Assembly (NCBI GenBank): GCA_030077755.1
Contig: JAQJZZ010000019.1
Span: 260,501 to 324,500, forward strand
Reading direction: 5' to 3'
From: Filosporella fistucella
Lineage: Eukaryota > Ascomycota > Leotiomycetes > Helotiales
Length of the DNA stretch: 64,000 bases
Shown here: positions 49,855 to 62,022 of the stretch, one piece after another
Position numbering within the stretch: the first letter of the stretch is position 1
How the letters are laid out: the number at the start of each line of letters is the position of its first letter
The notes under the pieces: generated by a model
Seen by the model: the letters and a program-made list of their open reading frames with translations, nothing else
Databases searched by the model: none
What the model was told of the DNA's origin: nothing
Made by a program: the position numbers and the translations under genes

Positions 49855-51302
49855 ATGACGTCTCCAGAACACGAGAGCAAGGGCTCGAAAATACCAATAC
49901 GTACCCGGAGATCCCATGGAAAATCCCGTTCAGGTTGTATTTGTTGCAAGAAGCGTCGGATAAAAGTACAATAAGCACTTCGTGTGTTGAGTTGCGGCTG
50001 ACCTGTCACAGTGCGATGAAGGACGTCCGAAATGCAATAAGTGCAAAATACTTGATCAAGATTGCATCTATCCAATTGCGCGTACTCCAGCCTGGAAGAA
50101 GGCTGTCAGTAGCTTCTCGAGTTCTTCGACAACAAATAATTCAACCAAAGAACCCACCGTCGATATCAAGTCACCGTCAGAAGACCAGCATTCAAATAAT
50201 CTCATTCTGCGTAATGATATTGGCAAATTTGGGTTGGAGTTATCACCGACTCCAACGGAGAATTCTCAAATATACGATTCTCATGACGTTCTGTTATTAA
50301 TGCACTTCGCTTCTAAAACAAGTACCGATCTAATCGGAAGCCAAAAGGTTTGGATTGAGGATGCGATGCACCTTGCATTTCAGGCAAGTCAAGATCTAGG
50401 GAAAAGAAGAAACAACCACTTATGATCTGCAGCACAAATTCTTGATGCATGCCATCCTGACGCTCTCAGCTCGCCATCTTCAGACGACCAACAAAACAGC
50501 TTCAAACCACTCTGCACCAAATTACAAACTGCTTGAAGCATATCATCTCCAAACATGTTTATCAACATTTCACACGAACTTCCGCAATGCCGTTCACTCG
50601 AATCAAGACGCGGTACTAGCTACATCCTTTCTCTTAGGATTTCATGCCTATTCGACTCTGGAGTTCAAACCATGCCCGAATGACCCATGTGAGGACACTT
50701 CCTTCACATTTCTGAGAGGCATCCGGACAATTGTAATAGACAGACCAAGTGTTGCTCACTCTGGTCGATTCAAATCCCTAATAACACCACCAATGTTTCT
50801 TCGGCATCTGCCTGCGACAAGCGGACCAAGTGCACGATTTCTCAGCCTGCTCAAAGACCTCCCTCCAAATTGTGCGTTGTTCGCGAACCGTGGCATATAC
50901 ACTGAACGTATAACGTCCCTCGAGCCATATTTCTCCACGTCAAGTTCTCAGCAGCTAGACCACGAGTCAATGCATGAGCTTCTCCTTTGTTTCCCGAAAT
51001 GGCAGTCATTCTGTCCAGCTGGATTCGTGGATCTCGTTGGATCCTGTGATCCGATCGCTCTTGTTATACTAGCACACTTCTATGCTACGGCTGCATATAT
51101 GCTCTCGAGGGTACAAGGAAAATGGTGGTGGATGCAGGAAAAACCTGCATACATGGTAAGAACTATTGATGCATTTCTGAAGGAGGAGTGGAAAGAGTGG
51201 ATGGAGTGGCCTAATGCCATGTTGTTGCGGTCGCAAGTGAGATTTGACATAGATATTGAGAGCGTTCCCATGGATTCTCGATGGGTTTCAGGGACGCTGT
51301 AG
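49855..51302 (+). CDS. Zn2Cys6 transcription factor (Upc2-type)
   Basis: Three exons, 49855-49965, 50012-50383 and 50433-51302, give 450 residues. The zinc cluster C-x2-C-x6-C-x6-C-x2-C-x6-C spans residues 28-55 (C28, C31, C38, C45, C48, C55) and is split by the first intron right before C38, a common position. After a Ser/Thr-rich linker, the block DVLLLMHFASKTSTDLIG...HKFLMHAILTLSARHL starts the regulatory domain seen in sterol-uptake-control-like regulators. The second intron (50384-50432) uses a GC donor (GCAAGT) with a CTGCAG acceptor; the phase and the family sequence support it. It is nuclear. It could regulate the adjacent scytalone dehydratase and dioxygenase, but only proximity suggests this. 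Confidence 0.85.
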
Positions 51303-51564
51303 TTGAAGTTGAATGAAATCTTGATTAAAGTGAAGGGTATCAAGGATATGTGAATGAACGAGGCTGATGAACGTCCCAAAGCCAATCACACCCATGCCAC
51401 GATGACGGTCGCCTTTCGACCCTGGCTAGAATCGAGGCTAGCGATTCCAAGCTCCGCCAACCCTAATATCATCCCAAGTTCGCGACAACGCATCGCGGAT
51501 GCTTCGCAGTCTCAATCCCTTGATCTCTTCCTCTTCTCAGTCGCATCACCATAAAGATTCCAGT
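51303..51564. other. Short intergenic
   Basis: 262 bases, promoter and 5' leader of the Smr gene. Confidence 0.6.
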
Positions 51565-52521
51565 ATGGCTTCAAAATCAATCCCAATGACCCGCTTGGGC
51601 GGTCAAGGTACATGCGCTCTTGAGTCCAGCACTGACGACTTTACGAGAAGCAATTAAAGCTAATTACCTCGCAGCATTCAATCATTCTCAAAGCAAAGAC
51701 GCAGAAGCAGAGTATGACCGACTACGCGACCTTGCGAGGCAAGAAGCTGGAAAACGCTCCTCATGTTTCGATAAAGTACGTTTTCGAGATTTCGGTCCCA
51801 AACTCACAGACATGCACACCGCGAACTTGAATCTAATCACTTTCGCAGGCCCACCAAGCTTATGAACGCGGCGATGGCGCGGCTGCCCATCAATTGTCGG
51901 AAGAGGGAAAGTCTCATGCTGCGAAGATGGATCAATATAATAAGCAAGCTTCCGATTATATATTCCGAGAGAATAATTCCCAAGGACGAGTCCCGGATGA
52001 TACTATTGATTTGCACGGACAATTCGTCGAGGAAGCGGAAGAAATATTGGAGCAAAGGATTAGATATGCACAGCAAAATGGACAGACTCATTTGCATGTG
52101 TAGGTAACCCATGAATTATCTAATTGAACGTGGCTAATAAAGGTTTAGAATTGTAGGGAAAGGAAACCACTCAGTAAATCACGTCCAGAAAATCAAGCCA
52201 AGAGTTGAGCAAGTGTGCCAGGAATTGGGACTGCAGTATGCGACCGAAGAAAACGCTGGACGGATGTACATCAATCTTCAAGGCGGACCTGCAACGATGC
52301 CTCCTGGGAATAGCTACCAATCTGGCCAGCAGCAGGGTGGTTTCCACAGCCAACCTCAACAACATAGCGGTCAGCAGCATGGTGGGTATCCTGGCCAGCA
52401 ACAACAACATGGTGGCAACCAGCAAAATAATAATAACGATAATGAGGAGTTGGAAAAATTGGCTAAGAAATTCTTGCCAAAGATAATACGGAAACTAGAG
52501 GGGTGTTGCGTGGTCATGTAG
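51565..52521 (+). CDS. DUF1771-Smr domain protein
   Basis: Four exons, 51565-51607, 51675-51775, 51849-52099 and 52149-52521, give 255 residues in phase. DUF1771 lies at about 27-92 (EYDRLRDLARQEAGKRSSCFDKAHQAYE, GDGAAAHQLSEEGKSH). The Smr domain follows at about 99-180, with the conserved DLHG at 102-105 and GKGNHS at 135-140. A Gln/Gly/His-rich tract precedes a short charged C-terminus ending in CCVVM. Smr domains bind or cut RNA or DNA; fungal members of this architecture are thought to act in RNA quality control, though the exact role here is unknown. The third-intron boundary (GTAGGT donor) is required to join LHV to IVGKG. Confidence 0.92.
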
Positions 52522-52940
52522 ATATCCATGTATTCCTCTGACCTTTCTCGGTTATTTCGGTCAATTGGTTAATTATTGACTTTGCGTTCAATTTTTGGGG
52601 ATCTGTTGCCTGGAGGGTTCTGCTGGATATTTGGTGGAATGGGATTGGCCATATCATAGGTCATAGAGTCTGGAAATGATACCCGCGTTGTGTGACAACT
52701 CGCATCCCATTTCATGGTGCACCTTCCTGCTCTTCAAAGCCATTGGTATTTGCAATACATATCTCTGCCAATTCTCTCCTCCATCTTCTTCAAACACCCT
52801 TTCAGCTAAACACATTATACTAGATCAGTTTACTACTGGACGTCCAATCTAGTTCCATTTTCTCCATGGTTCAATCTTCCACGGAGATATATCATATATG
52901 TGGCTACTTATGAAGCACGCGCCGCTTCTTCCAACGTTCC
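52522..52940. other. Intergenic, no gene seen
   Basis: 419 bases between the Smr gene and a convergent decayed gene. Confidence 0.55.
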
Positions 52941-54098
52941 TCAGACTGCACGTAGCGTTGGCTGGCAACTCTGTGAAGAGGCTGTAGCTTCTCGTGCTAG
53001 TAGCAAGGATTCATATGCATACTTTGTCGACAAGCAAGCTGCAATATTCGAAATCACACCAAATACGACCGTAAACCCAACAATCAGTACTGCAAACCAA
53101 AACGTGTACCATTGCAGAACATTTCTTCTATCATGAAATAATTGTGTCATCGAAGGTGGCGAAGAACAACACTCGGTGTAAAGCGTCGATAGTCGATCCC
53201 TCCAGCAGTGAAAGTCAGAGAGATACACGGGCCCGGCCAGATCTACAAGACATTCCATTCCGAAAGTTTGTGATTTCTTCTTGGGGAATTTCTGTGTTTT
53301 GATATCCCAGCTTGGAAATAGCAGGTTCATTGTTTTGGTGTATTCATCAATGATGCTATTTGGTATAATCTCGACCCCGCTGAAGCAAAGCTCTATTAGC
53401 GCTTATCACCTTTATCAGAGCAGTACGTGGAGAGGCACGGAGTATTTGTGCTAACCTTCTCAAGCAATTCAGGTAGTGCTTCAAAGGGAACACTTGAAAA
53501 TTTCGGTGGTCTCTATCGAAATCCAGGTGCTCACTCAGATTCTATGTCCATGCGACTTTCATCCACTATATCGTCTCAATTTCACTACTGTAAAGCTATC
53601 CGGAAGGACCAAATTGAAGATCTTCTCGCCAGGTTCTCTGGGAAAGCGTGGCTTTGGGAACTGCTCGGCGATGAAATCTTGAAGCGTTTTCGACTCACTT
53701 CATTGGTTGGAGTGCAACCCAGGCGCATATTCGTCATCCTGAATGTTGAGTGTGAGCCACAAGCACATTGTAAGGTCAATTTTGCGGTTTATACTGTCTT
53801 CGGAATGTCCATCGAATTGGGGCACAAGGGCTCAAGCCTGCCTCATATCTTCTCGGTACAATTTCGAATTCAGACCTCCAGAACTCGTTATTTTCACGAC
53901 GTTAATAACGTGTTCATATGTTATATCGCTCATTGCGTACCCTTCTGGAGGATCGCCTCTCTTTAAAGAGTCCCATGTTTGGTCGAAATATACCCGATAT
54001 GCCCCAAACCTTCCAGATTCGATATCGTTATGTGCGAGACCTCCATGCCTCTCGGATACATCTTCTCTGTCTAAGTGTACTGGAGTATTTGGGTGCAC
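52941..54098 (-). pseudogene. Decayed fungal membrane protein with four TGA stops
   Basis: One reading frame runs from the ATG at 54098 to 52941. It includes the N-terminal block IESGRFGAYRVYFDQTWDSLKRG, then a block starting LQDFIAEQFPKPRFP, then ELCFSGVEIIPNSI. It ends with the C-terminal block WRDRLSTL...LFHDRRNVLQWYTFWFAVLIV, whose hydrophobic run is a membrane anchor. I recognise this as a common fungal hypothetical family without assigned function. In-frame TGA codons occur at 53832, 53700, 53559 and 53535. No frameshift is needed, apart from a probable intron (roughly 53533-53395). All four stops are TGA, as expected if CGA (Arg) codons had been changed to TGA by C-to-T mutation. It is likely non-functional. 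Confidence 0.65.
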
Positions 54099-54413
54099 AC
54101 ATCTCTCAAGACAATTATGTCGTTCATGCCGAGCCTTTGACCAATGCTGAAGGAAATGTCTAAAGCCTAGAGCTTCGATCGAAAGCCTGATATTGATGCA
54201 TGGCGCTTTCCAATATCAAGTAATCGTGATGCTATTGGTCAGAGCTTTGTGATAGGTATTCTATCAGGTGTTCAGCTGAGGCTGTACAACACACCCATGA
54301 ATACTTACTCCTGGTCGTGATGCACTGTCAATCATGGACCTTCGATTCGTTTATTGTTCCATTTTATTCATTGTTTGGTATCTCCTTGAAAGATTAATAG
54401 CTTGCTTTCCACG

Positions 54414-56504
54414 ATGGCATCGACGATGAAGAACACACAGGTTCCGCGAGGTACTGTGGGTAAACATTTGAAAGCCGCGATTTCAAATACTGTACATCAT
54501 CCGAGGACACCCAAACCCCGCTCCTTCGGACCACGATTTTTATCAGGTTCTTGCAGAAACTTCGAAAATCGACATCAACATATGAAAACACATGGCGGAC
54601 ACCATTCAATAGCAGCTCAAACACGGCCGATGCTGTTCCTCCGTCTGTGCATGTATCAAGTCTTTCCAAATTGATGCGGATAGATTTCGGAAGCATGAAA
54701 GTGATGTGAAGGGAGGAGCAGGTAGTGACTGCTTGCTTGATAGCCTAGCGGTATCCGTCACCGAAAATCCCCCTCCAATCCCGCCAGATATTAGGGTGAA
54801 GGAAGAAGTAAAGCCCCCCTCTCAGGGTTCGGAGACTGGAACGGTGCGCGAGAGCAACCATATTGCACGAGAGGATCTACTTCCTGTGGGCGAGATAGAT
54901 ATCGACCAGTCTGCTGAGGACGATAAAGTTATACGAAATACTGCGAATGCATCGCACGAACAGGATATAGTACACAGCTTAGGGGTCGTACAGCATCCCC
55001 CTTCTGGCGTGCTGGTGCTGGCACCATATCTGGAGGTGACAGGTCAGCCAGGAGTTGCCTCTAAATTACAACGATCGACCGTCTACAACAATCACGTAGC
55101 TGCCCATCAAGCAGTTCCACCATTCAGAAGCTTGGCCCAATTCTTAATGAAGCTGTGATGCTTCAACCCGAGGAACGTTTTCGGACACATTGGAATGATT
55201 CCTGGCGTAGCATCTTGGTCACCCGCTTGAGGCGATTTCAAAAGCCTTCCCATGTTATCACCAATCTCAGGCTTTGCATGACTGGACTAAAGGAGAACGA
55301 GTCGGCAATGCGGCTAACAATACTTGTGATATGTCCCAATTTTGTTAGAAAAGCTGTCAAGAACGAATTGGAACAAATTATCGAACTTATCAAACCTCAA
55401 GTGGCGTTCAGAATTGCTTGTTTCAACAACAAGTTGCGTCTGGGGAGATTGGATTGCCATCAATCATAGGAGAAGATTAGAGACTTATTATCGACGTTGA
55501 TTTACCTGTCAGAGGGCAATCACTGATAGGATGCCGTGCAAATTTTCGGTCTCAGGCTGGGGGACACCATGCAACTTTCACTATTGGCGGCCTGGTAAAA
55601 GTAGGACATATGGCATTTGCTCTCACAGTCAGCCATGCTGTGCACAATCCGGAAATCCCACGCGATGCGGGATGTCTTGAGGTTGAACAACGACTGTGTG
55701 GCATTATTGAGTCTTACGAATATTCCGGAACAGGGTCTATTCCCTTAGATGGAGGAAGTTCTATGGATTGGATGCTCATTCAAGTTGACTCACAATACTT
55801 ATATCCAAACATTTATGTGTTTGACGGCGATTTTCCAACCATAGTTGATGGTTTCATCTCCACTTCAGATTTTTCAGATGGAGATGTCGTCGTTTGTGCA
55901 GGAGTAAGTGGAACGCAAGCGGGCTGTTTATCAGCTACACCAGCCTCAATGATACTTAGTAAGAAATTTTACGATATCGTGTGTGTAGCACTTGATCATG
56001 AATTAGGTGAAGTCATTTTACTCGTTGTACTCTTTTGTTGTAACTAACGCTACGCAAGCTGACGGAGATTCGGGCTCCTGGGTTGTCCGAGACAACAGAG
56101 TTTGTGGTTACATATTTGCCAGACTCGAAGGTCTCCCATGTGCATATATGATTCCAATAGAGAATAGTCTTCGAAGAATATCCAAGATTTATCCCACAAT
56201 TGAGAAAGAGTCGGTCAGCATTTACAAGGACGACGTGGCTTCACGAAAAAACCCAGAACATCACACTCAAGGCAGGTTGTTACCCAATCCCTTGGATTTT
56301 ATGACCGGCCGCTCAAAACTATCCTCTCGGTCGAGACCTTTCGTAGTATCCGACCCGAGTCTGACAGGAATTCGTGGGAAACTGGATTCCAGAGCAAAGT
56401 CGGCATCGAAAAGTGAAAAACGTAACACACCTAAGCAGCGACAACCAACTTCAGCTTCAATCATTCTAAAAAAAAATTGTTCAACAGAAGAAGCTGGCGA
56501 ATAA
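54414..56504 (+). pseudogene. Trypsin-like protein gene, upstream part broken
   Basis: The C-terminal half encodes a trypsin-like domain. ATFTIGGLVKVGHMAFALTVSHAV carries the catalytic His, SMDWMLIQV the Asp, and DGDSGSWVV the Ser, the last reached across intron 56007-56058 (branch CTAAC). The preceding block LGPILNEAV...NLRLCMTGLKENESAMRLTILV matches the usual domain order of this fungal family, after a 47-nt intron at about 55081-55127. The N-terminal part (54414-54674) has a possible C2H2-like relic, with FENRHQHMKTHGG the clearest piece. Problems are an early stop after the N-terminal part, a frame change near 55430, and a TAG at about 55471. A different splice model might rescue some of these. 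Its function is unknown; such proteins may be cytosolic proteases. Confidence 0.5.
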
Positions 56505-57408
56505 CCAGGAATCCAGATCACAATTGTTCAACAGAAAGAAGATGTCAAATGACCATCACACACACAATATATCATACCTCGGCCTCTTATGGTTCAACCG
56601 AACAGTGAAGTTCGTCCTCTTGGAACGACGAAAGCAATTTATGGAGACGATGGGGCTTCAAATGACCCTTTGAGGGACGATCTGGTCAATTTTGGAGAAA
56701 CTGAGAAGAACACTTGGTGGAGATCAGAACCCCTGTCTCGAACGAGATCAAAAAAGAGCACCACCCCACCACCATCACCTACCTCCCCGGTGGAGCTTGT
56801 AAACGACACCAGACCAGCCAAATCTGGGAATCTCACCAGAACCTCTCTCTTCACCCACGTTTAACAACAACAGCTTGCGATGTAATAATGCAAAAATAGA
56901 GGGATGGATTCTTCTGATAAACCTCTATCTTTTGGATCTATTTTCGTAGTTGTTCGATAAGAGGTCGATTTGTGAGAAATCTCGAAAATCGTTGACTTGT
57001 AATATGTGTTGCCTGAAGGCTCCACAGGGAGCCTACCCCACTACCAATGCCACCATCACCTACTGCATGAACTAGCTACATCCACCTATTGTTACAAATA
57101 TCACACCTTCACTTTTTTCACCCAGTATTCAACTCCGAGTCTTTAAGACGGAGAACAACGAGAATTTCGAAGAATCAAGGCAGAAACATCAACACTCTAT
57201 TGATAGCAACCTTTCACTTAAGGCACGCTAATCAGTGCTGCACTATTCGCAACAAAATTAGAAGGAATTAATCCCCGTGGACGTGCTCCGAACTTCGTGG
57301 ATGATTGATTCGATTATTCAAGGCATAGTTCATATCAATTAAATTCATCAAATAGGTATCATAAACACACCCAGGCCATATATACAAAACAAATACGGAG
57401 ATGTCTTC
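56505..57408. other. Intergenic with an unassigned small frame
   Basis: A plus-strand frame at 56589-56864 (91 codons, Ser/Thr/Pro/Arg-rich) follows the trypsin-like gene and could be its degraded tail or a chance frame; I do not call it. The rest is AT-rich, with no other gene. Confidence 0.4.
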
Positions 57409-60224
57409 TCAACACAAAGTCTTGTAAAGAACTTTCCACCTCGGCCACTCACTCCTATCCTCTCTCCACCCCATCCTTTCCGCCCCAGTCTCAAACTCAT
57501 TCCGTCCAGTCATAAGATCAATATCCTTTATCCTAACCCACCGCGTCTTGTACCAAATCTTGTAATAGGCATAAAACAACAACACAACCGGCATAGCCAA
57601 ATACGCCTGAAAGAAATTACTAGCCTGTTCCCCTGGCGTTCTCGCCGTAGACCCAGACGGACTGATCGCTACCCAGAACTGCGCCACGAGAATCAGAAGT
57701 AGAGAAATGAGACCGATCCAGGATCCGGCTGCGCCGATAGGAGAACGATAAATGAGATCAGATAAGAGGTTTCCTTGCTGGGTCCAAGCTTTCCGAAATG
57801 CGATGTGTGCGTAACAGATAGAACACCAGGTGAATATCGAACTCAATCCACTGAGAGCCAATAACCATGTAAACGCCGGTCCCTGCACGGGACTCACATA
57901 CAAAAAAGCCAATAATCCTATCGCGGCACTGATCCCTATCGCTACCAATGGTCTTCCTTTCCTATCTACATAAGCCAGCACTCTTGGCGCTTGTCCTTGC
58001 TCTGCAAGTGCTTGCAAGGTGCGTGTAGCGCCGTACATGGATGAATTCGCGACGGAGAGAACGGCGATTAGGACTACGGCGTTCATTACTGAGTCTAGGC
58101 CGCTTATTCCGGCGCTCGAGATGGCGATTATGAAGGGAGAGGCTTTCGCGTCGACGTTGTTGGCGGCTATTAGACGGGGGGAGTCGTAGGGGACTAGGAG
58201 GCCGACTATGGTTATTGAGACGATGTAGAACTATGGGCAAGGGGATTAGTGTGGCTTTTTTTTGTGGGGGAGGGAAAGGGAAGGAATATGGGAGATGAGG
58301 GCTTAGGGTGAGAGGTGGAGGAGATGTTGAGATGTGAAGGAAAAGGATAGTAAAAGGTTGAGATAGGTGGGATGTACGGAGGAGTGATGAGGTGCAGTGA
58401 TAAGGGTGAGCAACGTGAGCAGTCTTGGCAGAGATATGTTCAGACCACTTTGGGCACAATCATATCCCAGCAGATAAAACTCAAGTGAGTATGCAAGTAG
58501 TGAAAGCAAACTGCGTCTCTGGGCGCCCTAGTTTCTCACTTTCGTCCATCCCATCCCAACTCAATTCCAAAACACAAGACTGAAACAGCAAAAGAAAATG
58601 GCAACGGAACCAAAAGTATATAAAAGAGAAAAAAAAATGCAAACTCACCAAAGCAATCCGCCAAAATACCTGCTTAATAGCAGTTGGCAACGCCTTGCTA
58701 GGATTTTGCGTCTCCGCCGCCGCTAGCCCAACCAATTCCGTCCCGGAGAAACTGAACGCGGCTGTGATAAGGATATTACAGAAACCTTTGAAGCCGTTGT
58801 GGAAAGCGCCTGGGTTGGACCAGTATTTCCCGCCGATGTAGCCTGAGTCTTGGGTTCCACCGCAGTTTATTACTGCGCCGAGGATTCTGGGTGGGTGTTA
58901 GGTTTTGGTGTTGGAAATTGGAATAAGAGAGGGTGAGATAGAGGATAGGACGAGGTAACGAGGTACATACATAAACCCTATCACAGCCGTAACTTTCAAG
59001 ATAGAAAATGTATACTCGGCTTCTCCATATACTTTTACTCCGCACAAGTTTATCGCTATGATTATGATGAGGAAAATTGTGACGGCTGCCCAACCTGGGA
59101 TGGGGAGGGACCAGTATTCGAGAGTCATGGCTGCGGCCATTACTTCCAGGGGCATGGTGAATGCCCATCTAGGGGTTTGTTAGTGGGATTTAGATGAAGG
59201 AAGAGGGATGGGTGTTTTGTGAGGCGAAGAGAGGGACTGGGGGTGGGTACGATTGGGAAAGAGGATTAGATGGAGCGTGAGGAAGAGCGATGACAGGAGA
59301 GATTCGATGATTTTTAGATGACATGATAGGTGCTCGTAGGGAATGAATATGGAAAGAGTCTCCGAAATTGAGGTGCCCAGGAATGAGTTAGGAGCGCGGG
59401 TGAGCTTTTCATCTTTCTCGAAAGGTAACTCCATATAACTCGACTCGGAGTTCCAAACACACAACTAGTGCGAGATGTGCGACGCCAGTCGTGACCCCAT
59501 TATAATCCATCCTCAGAACCAGAAACTCAAAATCCAAAGATAGCCAAGATGAGAGCATGAAAAAAAGAATAACATACTGCATAGCATAATTCCACCCACT
59601 AGCAAAACCCCACGCAGGATCTATAAACCTCGTCGCGAACGCAGAAAAAGACCCCGCTACCGGGAACGTAACTGCCATTTCACCTAGAGCTTGGACCGTA
59701 CAGAAGAGCACGGCACCGATTAATATATATGCGAAGATTAGAGAAGCTGGACCTCCTGTTGCTAGAGCAGAGCCAGAACCGATGAATAATCCTGTGCCTG
59801 GAGGAGAAAGGAAAGGTCAGCTGATTTACACGTGATAGCTATTTTTGTCCATCTTCTCTGTCTCTTTCCTGTACTCTATACCGAAATATAACGAAAATTC
59901 AGAGGCATATCAAGCTAAAGAAACGGAATGGAACATACCAATAGATCCTCCTATAGCAATCATCTGCAAATGCCTCCCCTTCAACCTCCTCACCAGCGGC
60001 GTATGGGCCGTATTCCACGCCGCGGCTTTCGCATTAAACATGCGTCCATTTTCTCCTAGCGCAGGCGCGAATTTATGTTCTGGTCCTGAGCGGAAACTAT
60101 CAAATGCTTTGGTGGTGGAGAATGCGCGACTGGCTTTCGGACGGGTTAGGAGGGGTGTGACAATGGATGTTGAGGCCGGATAGGTTGTTTGAGAGGACAT
60201 TTTGGAGAGGGAGATGTCGTCCAT
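57409..60224 (-). CDS. Amino-acid permease (YAT family, APC)
   Basis: Five exons, 60224-59939, 59797-59578, 59168-58971, 58886-58649 and 58230-57409, give 587 residues in phase. After a hydrophilic N-terminus, [26 protein letters not shown] begins the first membrane helix, the signature of fungal yeast-amino-acid-transporter permeases. Further family blocks are GEMAVTFPVAGSFSAFATRFIDPAWGFASGWNYAMQWAF, LGAVINCGG, FSFSGTELVGLAAAET and SVANSSMYGATRTLQALAEQGQAP. Twelve helices are expected. It imports amino acids with protons at the plasma membrane; the substrate range is unclear. Introns 2 (409 nt) and 4 (418 nt) are several times longer than the others in the window, yet the protein is continuous across them. 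A downstream in-frame ATG at 60200 is an alternative start. Confidence 0.92.
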
Positions 60225-61944
60225 TGTGATTTTCCTAGGGAGGGAGAGGGTATATGGGGATATGGTAGGAGGTAGGTGGGAGGTGGTATTGGGATGTTTA
60301 GAGCATGGTTGGTGTGTTTCCTTTGGGGTCGGTGTTGATGTGAAATGAGTGTCGGACAGGTAGATGAGGATTTTTGGATATTGATGAATGGAATTACGAA
60401 GTACGGGGGGTTAATGGACCAGACTTGACTGGACTTGACTGGCTCGACTGGATGGGTGATCTGGAGTTGGGTGCGCCAAGGGGTAAGTAAGCTGATTCTC
60501 GGCTGTGGTGGCGGGTTGGCTTCGGCGAAAGTGGAGTGAGTGGGTTGGTGGAGAAAGTCGATAATCAGATGAAGCAAATATCAGACATGGGAATTACCAT
60601 CGACTCGGATGGAAGAAAGGAGGTAGAGAAGAGTGGATGGAGGTAGATGTAATGTGATGAGATGGTCGTGATTCTTCTTCTTCAGCGGTGCAGATGTTTT
60701 AATGCGTGACTGACTGACTGACCCACTGCTGATAACAGACAGACACCAACACCGAAAATATATTGGTGCATCACTTTCATTCGGCTTGGAGGGCTCGGGT
60801 TTGACGGTAATGCGGTTGGAAGTGGTTAGTGAGGGATCGGAAAATCGGGTGGCAGGCTGATCTTGGCTTAAGGGCTTCAAGGGCTTCAAGGGCGTTGTCT
60901 TGTCTGTGCAGCCACGATAGACGGGAGGGAAGCACGAGCATGAGAGTTGCCAACGCCCAACGCCTTAAAAAAACAAGGGGTCCAGACTGGGAAGCTGGAA
61001 TATGGATAAGAGGGCTTGTGATTGAGTTGAGGGTGCAGAGCATCATGTTTGGATATGTCCGTTTCTGCATTTGACTTTTACCGTCATTTGTAGGTATCAC
61101 TGCATTCTGAGATCATATGAGCGACACCAATTGAATACTTTAATGCAGTCAGCTAATAATCTTCGTTAATCAAAATGTTGGTGAGTTTCAGCACTGTACT
61201 GTATGGAGCACGCGATACGAAGTCTACATGCAGACAAGACGCGTTTGATAAAGCGGTCGACCGTCCTGGAACGAAGCAGAGCGGACCAGATTAGGAGACT
61301 ATAATCATGCCTTTGAATCAGCCCGTTTACTTGTACTACAGTCTACCGCTGTCCGGAGTACTCACGAGCCAACCAGTACTCCAAGCGTTGGCAAAGTGGT
61401 GTGCGATTTAGACTGAGCTTGGCCAATTACTGCTGTGAAGGTCGATGTTGCTCAAGTCCAAGGATCGTCATGCCTCAGTAAGTTCCCAGAGTGCTGGAAC
61501 AAATGAGCCTAGAGGTCATACCAGTCAGCAAGCATTGCCTCAATCACCACCCCACCATACGGAGTACAGCAATACGATTCGTATTTCGGATGACGCTCAG
61601 CTGTATGACATTCAGCGCATAGGTACTTTTGATACGTGCTCAGCCCAATACTTTCGTAGGGTAAGGAATTATCTCTCACGATACCTGAAGCAAAAATGTG
61701 ATGACAATTCTTCAACGACCGAATTACATGTGCATACCTTGATAATACGTTGATACCAGCCCGTCCTCGGTACCCGGCTCTCTAGGATAGGAAGGTGATG
61801 GGCGATCCTCCAATAAGGGATTTAAGTGGCTTTCGTTGCGCTATGGAATGATGGATATGATGCCAATCACAACGACATGCTAATCGCGACTCTTTAGCAC
61901 CTACCGAGGACGGAGAAACTTGCAATGCAATACCGATGTCCTCA

Positions 61945-62022
61945 TGTACAAAGTACGGAGGTACCTAAGTATCATGCAGGTACGTGACAAAGTACCTCGC
62001 CCTAGGTACGGTACGGTACCTC
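61945..62022. promoter_or_regulatory. GTAC-rich palindrome cluster
   Basis: At least seven GTAC units lie within about 80 bases, including three tandem GGTAC units at 62005-62020. It resembles the clusters at 3130-3158 and 7730-7768. A role in transcription is inference. Confidence 0.35.

Noticed and set aside
54394..54696. Minus frame of 100 codons as the N-terminus of the decayed membrane protein
   Set aside because: It is antisense to the N-terminal part of the trypsin-like gene, and the membrane-protein frame already has a plausible ATG at 54098.
59180..59464. 94-codon minus frame inside permease intron 2
   Set aside because: The permease is continuous across this segment without it, and the frame is low-complexity Leu/Ser/His.
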